Assembly (NCBI RefSeq): GCF_964340395.1
Contig: NC_135570.1
Span: forward strand, 11,315,322-11,335,321
DNA length: 20,000 bases
Reading direction: 5' to 3'
Origin: Glandiceps talaboti
Lineage: Eukaryota; Hemichordata; Enteropneusta; Spengelidae
The position numbers and the translations under genes are program-made. Shown here one piece after another: positions 13,501-20,000 of the stretch. The notes beneath the pieces are model-generated. The model saw only the letters and a program-made list of their open reading frames with translations, had not been told where the DNA came from and made no database searches. The number at the start of each line of letters is the position of its first letter. Position 1 is the stretch's first letter.

Positions 13501-16500
13501 AAGCAATCGACATTTAGAAATACATGTAATTTCGAAGTTGGTTTTTCGATGTTGTAATCGATTTTTGAACATTGGTTTGTTGAAACTCATCGAAAATCAA
13601 AACACGAACAATGTTTCACTTTCTTCAGCTGTTTAGGGGGCACTTTTTATCGCTACATTATTATCACAACATTGTGCCACTAGGCTCGAATCAAAGAGAC
13701 ATCACAGGGAAGCGAACCGGACAACGTCTTCGTTAATATCCCGTCGACCATCGAGCATGACGTGGCACAACAAATCGATAGAAAACCGCCCACGCACCGG
13801 GAATACCTCATCACAATACAAATAGAGATATGCACAAAATAAAGTCAAATTACTACCAACAATCATAGTATGATGTAAGGTTGGACTGGACATTTGTCAA
13901 GTCTCCAGTCTGGACTGTTTCAAAACAAACTTGAAGACGTATTTGTTTGTCATTCAGCACTAATGAACAGAGATCAGCTCTAGAGATTTGGCATAATAGA
14001 AACAGGATTGACTGCTGTATCTCACCTTGCATCATCTTTAAACTCTGGAATATCTGTATTCATATCATCGTATTCAGCTGTATCATCTTTAGCAGCCAGA
14101 ACTAACTCACTTCCTGGTAGTGTCACCTATAGATAGTCACAGATTACATAATTATAAGAACTGTAATATCTCCACACAAACAGATCCCTAGTACTGGTAA
14201 TGTCAAATTCAAATTTTTATTATAAATGAGTATCTCCTCTAATCTAGCAAACTCTGAGTCACTTTTACACTGTGCCACACACATCCATCTATCCATACAC
14301 ACACACACACACACACATTGTACATAAATGCATACATACATACATACATACATACATACATACATACATACATACATACATACATACATACATACATACA
14401 TGGTGATACATACATATACATACATACATAATTTTATATACATACACATACATACATACATACATACATACATACATACATACATGGTGATACATACATA
14501 TACATACATACATAATTTTATATACATACATACATACATACCATACATACATACATACACACTCATGCATACACACACATACATATACACATATACATAC
14601 ATACATACATACATACATACATACATACATACATACATACATACATACACACACACACATACATACATACATACATACATACAAACACACATGCATACAT
14701 GCACATACCCACATACCCACCCACACATCTAACCCCCCCCCCCCCCCCCCCCCAACATACACACACTGTTTTTGACCACAAGTCATTCTTCACTTCAAAA
14801 TTAGTCTGTGTATGTGTACGCATGCACTCATGTCAAAGGTAAGGACAAAATATTTGTTTGAAGAAAACAACATGAAGTCTGGTACATGTTGACAGGAAAC
14901 AGCCACTTCATCAAACAGGGTGGGCCATTATGCTTCATTTACATAACAATAGCTCATTAATGCGATTGTTGCTATGGGGTGATCACTAGCAGAAAACATA
15001 TATTAACAATAGTTCATTACCGTGGCAGATGCCATGTCGTGATCACTGGGCGATATCGGCTGTAGAGTTACATCCGTAGTGTTCTCAACAGGATTAATCA
15101 ACATAAGAGTCACTTGACTTTCTTTCTGGAAGTATAGGTTGGGGATGGAGAATATCCTCATCTCTGGTACGTGATGTCTGATGATGAACAGGAAAACTCA
15201 TTTCAAATGTCGCTATGGTATCAAATTTTTGCTACGTACATACACGGCGATGCGAGCATATTTGTAATGATTTGACTTGATTTTGAAACAAAATATTCCT
15301 TACGGTATAATTACCAAGGTATCAGTTAGATTCACTTTGAGCTCACTTTGGAGAAAAAAAAATTGAATTTTAAAAATTGAATTGTTAAGACAAATAATTT
15401 TTATACAACTTACAGTGCAACCAATTGAATCTTGAATCTGATTGAAGACGGGTTAAACTCAGGTTTGCTAAGATTATGTTCACATTCCTGAAAAAATAAA
15501 TAAATAAAAAATACAACAGGATGAAATTTGTAAAAATTTGCATAGGAGATATATTTGTTCATTTTACCTTGATGTAATTGGGTGACTTGAATCATGATTT
15601 AATAAACATGACACCTTCAACAAATGTGAAAAGTTTGTTCAAGATAGAAACAGTTAGCTAACTTATCCTACACATACACATATAAAGTGTGTTCATGATA
15701 CAAACAGTTAGCTAACTTATCCTACACATACACATATAAAGTGTGTTCATGAAATAAACAGTTCGCTAACTTATCCTACACATACACATATAAAGTGTGT
15801 TCCTGATACAAAAAGTTCGCTAACTTATCCTACACATACACATATAAAGTGTGTTCATGATACAAACAGTTAGCTAACTTATCCTACACATACACATATA
15901 AAGTGTGTTCATGATACAAACAGTTCGCTAACTTATCCTACACATACACATATAAAGTGTGTTCATGATACAAACAGTTAGCTAACTTGTCCTACACACA
16001 TAAAATGTGTTCTTGGGCATAACGTTATGACAAATTATTTGATATCTTGTTGCTAGGTCAAAGGTCATGATTGAATGTGAGGATAAAGTTACTTACCCGA
16101 CATCTCTGGGAACGTTTAATCAAGAGATGTTTATGTTTTGGGTATAGTTGTTTAATGTAGTGAGGCTGATACTCTGGTTGTGACAATCTCTGTGTGATGG
16201 TGCAAACTACGAACCAAAAGAAAACAAGACAACAAGTGTTAGAACTGACACATCAAGGGCTACAAATCCATATTTATGTTGTACATTAAGAGTTGATCTG
16301 AAAGAGTAATGGTATGGATCACAGGTTTCTACTAGTTTCTACACAACACGATTACCTTAAAACTTTGGGTGTAGACGCTTGAATGGTGTTAGATGCACAA
16401 AACTTCAATGCTACAGACTACGATTGCTAATTTGATCTTGAATATGAATGTCAACGTGACAGATTAGTGAAATAAGGCAGGGATGTACATGTAAAGGTCC

Positions 16501-18932
16501 CACAATTGAGAAACTGAGTGTAAGAGGGCTAAAAGCACACTTTAGTTTGTGGAAAATGGCAAAGTGAGCGTATGACATCCCCAATGACAAACATCATGTC
16601 CTCAACATTATGTTCTCATGGTATGATCACAGTAGAAACACGTGCCTAATTGATGTATGTGAACATAGCGTCTGACAAGTTTGGTTGAAATTGAGTTCTA
16701 GAGATAGGGGTGGCCATGGAGAGATGGACAGTTATGGACATGGGAGAGATGGACAGTTAGTTGCATGGACATCGCTTATTCATAGTCCCGTTCGGGCTCT
16801 GCCCAATGAAGGCTGATAAATTAGGCCTCCCGATATCACTTTTGTGTAAGGTTGGAATGAAATAACAACTTGATGTATTTACATCAGCTTTGTGCTAGGT
16901 TTGAATGAAATATACTTGTGTAAATCAGCTTTGTACAAGGTCTGAATGAAATAGGCTTGTGTATGTCAGCTTTGTGCAAGGTTTCATGAAATACGCTTGT
17001 GGCTTTGTGCAAGGTTGGAATGAAACATACTTATGTATGTCAACTTTGTGCAAGGTTTTCATGAAATAGGTGTGTATGTCAACTTTGTACAAGGTTTGAA
17101 TATAATAAGCTTGTGTTTAGGAAGTAAATTTTGCTAACCAACCTGATGACAAGTTGACAGGTTCACTATAGATTTCTGGTGGCAGTTTCTCAACATCTTC
17201 TACAGATTCACTGCCTTTAACACTTATGTTCTGATTCTGCTCACTTTCTTTTACACTTTACAGAAGAGAAGAAGAAAAAAGAACTTGTAAGATGTGCACA
17301 TCATGACAGTTGGCCTTGACTTTGGGTGATTTGAACTTCAAATATTTTTTTTTGGCAGAGCGATATGAACGTGCAACATGTTGCTTTGACGTCTGTCACA
17401 TGACCACCAACTTTGGGGATTTAGCATGATAGTTTACAGAAAAAAGAATTGCAAGATGTCCATATCATGAATGTCGTTCTTGATATTGGGTGATTTAACA
17501 CATTAGGTTATGGAAAAAGTAACACTAAAATGTTGAATATCTGGATTTAGTTCAGATAGGCAAATAGTTGAATTGGTTGATTTTGTAGGCGTGGCATAAA
17601 GTTCCATGTCTGAAACATATTCACATCAAAACAATGCAATATCAGATACAGAACTAGATGCAGTGTAGTTGACATGAACATCACAGAATTGTTTATTTTA
17701 AAAATGGTAACATAAAATTGTCTGTTTACTTTGTGTGCATTGACCAAACCTGTATTCAATGTTTACGTGTAAATGTAAACAAAGTGTAAACATGAACATT
17801 TCCTCTCTGCTGTCAATTTCATTTGAAAATATGTGAGTGGATCTCCATTGGATAATCAACCTTTTAGTATTAATGTTGTTTGAATAATTTCTCTCACCCA
17901 AGATTAGACAGGGCAGATAGCAGAGCACCACTTCGACGTCTCGTTGCCACAGGACTCAAATATTTTTCCTGCAATCAAGCAGTCCAATTGAAACATGTTG
18001 TTGATGATTATTTATGTATTGAATCAGCTCTCAGCATATTTTCAAACACAAAATACTTCCTTTTTTCACTGGCCTATGGCACTAGTAATAATTACTTCTT
18101 GTATCATGATCAAGGGGAACAATTATTTACAAACAATGATTAGTCTTTTCAGGTCAAAAGGCTTTGTCTAACTGTCAGTTTGCTGGCTTTACCGAGGGGC
18201 ATAGCAATTCCAATATCTCTGCTATACCACCTAGCAGTAAAGCTAGCAAACAGACGGTTTGAAAAAGTCTATCAACTTGAACAAGGGAATGTTACTCATT
18301 GTATGTAATGTCTTGGTAGTAAAGTGACTGTCACATTGAGAGAACATAGTGAGTTTGTGATGAGTACATGGTAGTAATGTGACTGTTGCAATGAGAGAAC
18401 GTAGTGAGTTTGCGAGGAGTAGTGTCATGGTAGTAAAGTGACTGTCACATGGAGAGGACATGGTGACTTTGTGATGAAAACAGTCATGGTAGTAATATGA
18501 CTGTAACATTAAGAGAACATAGTGAGTTTGTGATGAGTAGTCTTGGTAGTAATGTGACTGTCGCATTGAGAGGACACAGTGAGTTTGTGACGAGTACAGT
18601 CTTGGTAGTAAAGTGACTGTCACATTGAGAGGACACAGTGAGTTTGTGTTGAGCACAGTCAGGTAGTAATGCATAGTAATGTGACTGTCACATGGAGAGG
18701 ACACAGTGAGTTTGTGTTGAATATAGTCAGGTAGTAATGTGACTGTTGCAATGAGAGAACATAGTGAGTTTGTGTTGAGTACAGTCAGGTAGTAATGTCA
18801 CTGACAATCGACGTCTTTATAAGACTGTACCTGTAAATGGAAATAGCTGCGTCTCCGAGAAATACGCTTCCTTTCTCGTTCTTGTTTTTCCCTTTGAGCT
18901 AGCTGTCTGTAATAGTCTAACAGCTCATTCAT
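10422..18932 (-). CDS. DCTN4: Dynactin subunit 4 (p62), C-terminal nine exons
   Basis: DCTN4/p62 sits in the pointed-end complex of dynactin, with Arp11, p25 and p27, and helps dynactin act with dynein on cargo and at the cell cortex. Nine exons join in frame to 315 residues plus TAA: 18831-18932, 17898-17968, 17143-17255, 16097-16206, 15414-15487, 15021-15177, 14026-14126, 11628-11706, 10422-10562. Family landmarks in order: [16 protein letters not shown]; basic [120 protein letters not shown]; and a final [14 protein letters not shown]. The human protein has about 460 residues, and this part fits residues 142 to the end. The start and the cysteine-rich zinc-binding N-terminus are beyond 20000. 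Nothing suggests it is broken. Confidence 0.95.
10706..11081. mobile_element. Foldback element with long inverted arms in the last DCTN4 intron
   Basis: The left arm, about 10706-10853, and the right arm, about 10905-11081, are inverted copies with many shared blocks: TTTGATAAGAACAGTT, AACACTT-GCTCAG, ACAAACAGGGAAAGTAAA and GGAACCT. There is no coding capacity. It is probably a non-autonomous foldback or MITE-type element. Confidence 0.8.
11008..11052. repeat. Perfect 45-bp palindrome
   Basis: Two 22-base arms around a single C (11030): TTTACTTTCCCTGTTTGTAA ... and its exact complement. It sits in the right arm of the foldback element; the left arm has only one half (10735-10754). Confidence 0.97.
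11082..11627 (-). other. DCTN4 intron, rest
   Basis: No other element is recognised. A plus-strand open frame at 11357-11590 is Lys/Asn-rich at its start, has no recognisable family and is not called a gene. Confidence 0.5.
11628..11706 (-). CDS. DCTN4: DCTN4 window exon 8
   Basis: The acceptor is GTTCTGTTCATAG|C and the donor is GTAATT|GTAAGT. It encodes [20 protein letters not shown], then AVGDVI, matching the conserved FRKANK..IF.KVTP block. Confidence 0.95.
11707..13012 (-). other. First part of the 2.3-kb DCTN4 intron, nothing recognised
   Basis: Two overlapping short plus-strand frames near 11899-12145 have no family match. A GGTAACCATGGTAAAGGTTA stretch near 12000 is partly palindromic. 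No exon or transposon is supported. Confidence 0.5.
13013..13235. repeat. 42-bp AT-rich minisatellite, about five copies
   Basis: Units start TTACATTT or TTAGATTT at 13013, 13055, 13097, 13139, 13181 and 13223 (partial) and share ATATACTTGCAAGTTTAATT. Confidence 0.95.
13236..14025 (-). other. Remainder of the 2.3-kb DCTN4 intron, with a GC-richer pocket
   Basis: Mostly AT-rich intron. At about 13684-13840 the DNA is more GC-rich and a plus-strand frame reads protein-like residues (for example [20 protein letters not shown]) between stops. No family is recognised and it has no clear donor site, so it is not called a gene. Confidence 0.4.
14026..14126 (-). CDS. DCTN4: DCTN4 window exon 7
   Basis: The acceptor is ACTATCTATAG|GTG and the donor is GCAAG|GTGAGA. 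It encodes [20 protein letters not shown], then an acidic stretch ending EFKDDA. Confidence 0.95.
14287..14725. repeat. (CATA)n microsatellite with two 85-bp internal copies
   Basis: Long CATA/CA tract in a DCTN4 intron. A block with TGGTGATACATACATATACA and AATTTTATATAC occurs twice, from 14400 and from 14485. Confidence 0.95.
14733..14753. repeat. Poly-C run of 21 bases
   Basis: Uninterrupted C21 on the plus strand, which is G21 in the DCTN4 transcript. Its length is likely to vary, or to be uncertain in the assembly. Confidence 0.95.
15021..15177 (-). CDS. DCTN4: DCTN4 window exon 6
   Basis: The acceptor is TTCATCATCAG|A and the donor is GCCACG|GTAATG. It encodes [20 protein letters not shown], then [14 protein letters not shown] diverged copy of the exon end plus donor lies 60 bp away (14944-14988). 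Confidence 0.95.
15414..15487 (-). CDS. DCTN4: DCTN4 window exon 5
   Basis: The acceptor is TTTATTTTTTCAG|GAA and the donor is GCACT|GTAAGT. It encodes [20 protein letters not shown] and then QLVA, one of the most conserved stretches of p62. With the preceding exon it gives a C-R-E-C pair. Confidence 0.95.
15633..16010. repeat. 54-bp minisatellite, seven copies
   Basis: Units start at 15633, 15687, 15741, 15795, 15849, 15903 and 15957. They contain TTCATGATACAAACAGTTAG and CTACACATACACATATAAAG. Most copies differ at one to four bases, including a TTAGC/TTCGC change. Confidence 0.97.
16055..16067 (+). promoter_or_regulatory. Perfect DR1 nuclear-receptor motif
   Basis: AGGTCA-A-AGGTCA, the consensus for RXR, HNF4 or COUP-TF dimers, in a DCTN4 intron about 30 bp from a 5' splice site. 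Function is not shown. Confidence 0.3.
16097..16206 (-). CDS. DCTN4: DCTN4 window exon 4
   Basis: The acceptor is TTTGGTTCGTAG|TT and the donor is CGG|GTAAGT. It encodes [11 protein letters not shown], then [18 protein letters not shown], a strongly conserved p62 segment. Confidence 0.95.
16207..16835 (-). other. DCTN4 intron, nothing recognised
   Basis: No exon is recognised. A short direct repeat (GAGATGGACAGTTA) occurs at about 16720 and 16745; otherwise unremarkable. Confidence 0.5.
16836..17120. repeat. Diverged minisatellite of about 45 bp, seven copies
   Basis: Units share CAGCTTTGTGCAAGGTTTGA and ATGAAATA-CTTGTGTATGT with indels. The array ends about 22 bp from the 5' splice site of DCTN4 exon 17143-17255. 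Confidence 0.88.
17143..17255 (-). CDS. DCTN4: DCTN4 window exon 3
   Basis: The acceptor follows a long pyrimidine tract (TTCTTCTCTTCTGTAAAG|T) and the donor is a weak CATCAG|GTTGGT. It encodes an acidic linker, then [14 protein letters not shown]. Split codons at both ends join cleanly with the flanking exons, which supports both splice sites. Confidence 0.9.
17270..17520. repeat. Two loose copies of a sequence of about 130 bp
   Basis: AAGATGT-CA-ATCATGA ... TTGGGTGATTT occurs near 17289 and near 17452, with preceding AAAAAGAA. It is an old duplication in a DCTN4 intron. The rest of that intron (to 17897) shows nothing else. Confidence 0.5.
17898..17968 (-). CDS. DCTN4: DCTN4 window exon 2
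   Basis: The acceptor is CTTGATTGCAG|GAA and the donor is CTTGG|GTGAGA. It has 23 codons plus two bases: [20 protein letters not shown]. It fits the DKYGLG...RAG...LAGLS region of the vertebrate protein. A plus-strand frame over the same bases is its antisense shadow. Confidence 0.88.
18311..18803. repeat. 59-bp minisatellite, about eight copies
   Basis: Units of the form TGGTAGTAATGTGACTGTCA / CATTGAGAGGACACAGTGAG / TTTGTGATGAGTACAGTC. The array starts about 27 bp inside the intron from the donor of DCTN4 exon 18831-18932. A minus-strand open frame through it is repeat artefact. Confidence 0.95.
18831..18932 (-). CDS. DCTN4: DCTN4 window exon 1
   Basis: The acceptor is TTTCTATTTATAG|ATG and the donor is TTACAG|GTACAG. 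It is 34 codons, phase 0 on both sides: [16 protein letters not shown], then a highly basic Arg/Glu stretch. The ATG is internal to the family protein and is not the start. Confidence 0.93.
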
Positions 18933-19571
18933 CTATAAATAGAAAAGAGAAATATAATTTGTTAATGTCAAAGCATTGGCATGAATACCCTGTACTGCTA
19001 AGACAGTGATAACGATAGAAAATAGGAAAAGACGGTCAGAGGAAAGAATAGTATGGTAATATTCAAAACTTTATTCGAAATGTAGAAAAAGACGAGAAAA
19101 GAATATTAGAAATCTGGGATGTCACGAAAAAAACTGTTTATCTCTCCTGGCCTGGGTGATGCAATTCTTCTCAATACAAGCCTCTGACACACAGAGGTTA
19201 AAAACCTTAAGGGTGAAGAATCTCAACAGACATCTTGAGTAATCTGCATTTACTTGTATCCTTGGATGCACACCACTTGTTAAATCAAGAACCACTTGTA
19301 CATTACTACTAATATCTCAGATATGCTATACTGAAGGCTAGCTAACTAAGGACAGCTTCCACACCCTTGGACGGCTTGTAGGCACTACTCTCATTTTTCT
19401 CTTACTTCCTTCCTGTAAATTTCTAATTGTCTTTTCAATAAGATGTTTCTTTCTGTCTACTATTTAAAAAAAAACCTTTATTCTATTAAACCTACTAAAG
19501 TTACAAGAAGATACACTAGTGCTATTTTATATCTGATAGAAAAATACCAACCATACACAGATCTATGATGT
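18933..19571 (-). other. Upstream DCTN4 intron, nothing recognised
   Basis: No DCTN4 N-terminal exon could be found here, and no transposon is recognised. Further 5' exons must be beyond 20000. Confidence 0.5.
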
Positions 19572-20000
19572 TACCATTGTTTATGTGGTCAGGTCTATAA
19601 TATCAAGTACCACTGTTTATGTGGTCAGGTCGATAATATCAAGGTGTTACCACTGTTTATGTGGTCAGGGCTATAATATCAAGTACCACTGTTTATGTGG
19701 TCAGGTCGATAATATCAAGGTATTACCACTGTTTACAAATGTATGTGGTCAGGTCGATAATATCAAGGTGTTACCACTGTTTATGTGGTCAGGGCTATAA
19801 TATCAAGTACCACTGTTTATGTGGTCACATCTATAATATCAAGGTGTTACCACTGTTTATGTGGTCAGGTCTATAATATCAAGGTGTTACCAATGTTTAT
19901 GTGGTCACATCTATAATATCAAGGTGTTACCAATGTTTATGTGGTCAGGTCTATAATATCAAGGTGTTACCAATGTTTATGTGGTCAGGTCTATAATATC
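19572..20000. repeat. 36/40-bp minisatellite running off the window
   Basis: About eleven units of TTACCACTGTTTATGTGGTC + AGGTCTATAATATCAAGGTG, mixed with shorter units lacking the GGTGT part and one with an ACAAATGT insertion. It continues past the window edge. Confidence 0.95.

Noticed and set aside
15633-16010. Regular repeats that could suggest a CRISPR array
   Set aside because: Units are directly adjacent with no unique spacers, and the DNA is eukaryotic with introns.
17880-18143. 87-residue plus-strand open frame
   Set aside because: Its start is antisense to a DCTN4 exon (17898-17968) and the rest has no recognisable family.
18243-18704. 153-residue minus-strand open frame
   Set aside because: It follows the 59-bp minisatellite and repeats with it; no family and no exon context.
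19585-19876. Plus-strand open frames with Val-Arg-Ser-Ile-Ile repeats
   Set aside because: They come from the 36/40-bp minisatellite.

Overview
The window looks like animal nuclear DNA. Coding sequence is split into short exons with GT/AG splice sites, the DNA is AT-rich, and it holds LINE fragments, a MITE, microsatellites and many minisatellites. A CR1/L2-like LINE fragment with a 2A-like N-terminal motif, a peropsin/neuropsin-type opsin and an RDH8-like dehydrogenase suggest a marine invertebrate. Amphioxus, hemichordate or echinoderm are plausible, but this is inference and no species is called.

Three protein-coding genes can be supported by joining exons by eye. (1) 524-857 (+) is the last exon of a short-chain dehydrogenase of the retinol dehydrogenase 8 / 17-beta-HSD1 type; the rest lies left of the window. 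(2) 2670-6899 (-) is a complete four-exon opsin of 366 residues. Its exons join in frame, and it has the retinal-binding lysine (K310), the NPxxY motif and the disulfide cysteines. The DRY-position motif is changed to Tyr-Arg-Leu. (3) 10422-18932 (-) is the last nine exons (315 residues) of dynactin subunit 4 (DCTN4, p62); the 5' exons lie beyond 20000. Genes 1 and 2 converge tail to tail, and both belong to families that handle retinoids.

Non-coding layout. 1-523 is an upstream intron of the dehydrogenase. 858-2669 holds 3' flanks, MITE-like sequence and two minisatellites. Opsin intron 3 has a near-perfect hairpin, intron 2 a MITE with 35-bp inverted repeats, and intron 1 about 565 bp of GA repeat plus a truncated LINE 3' end. 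6900-10421 is intergenic, with a LINE 5' fragment (2A-like motif), microsatellites and a palindrome-rich repeat block. DCTN4 introns carry minisatellites of 42, 54, about 45, 59 and 36/40 bp units, a long foldback element and a CATA/poly-C tract. A 32-bp minisatellite runs from the 3' side of DCTN4 through its stop codon into its last codons.

The clearest new-looking points are the opsin with an altered G-protein-contact motif beside a retinoid-type dehydrogenase, and the minisatellites or duplications that overlap gene boundaries (DCTN4 stop codon; a DCTN4 5' splice site). No prokaryotic features (operons, CRISPR, riboswitches) were found, and no tRNA or rRNA gene was recognised.
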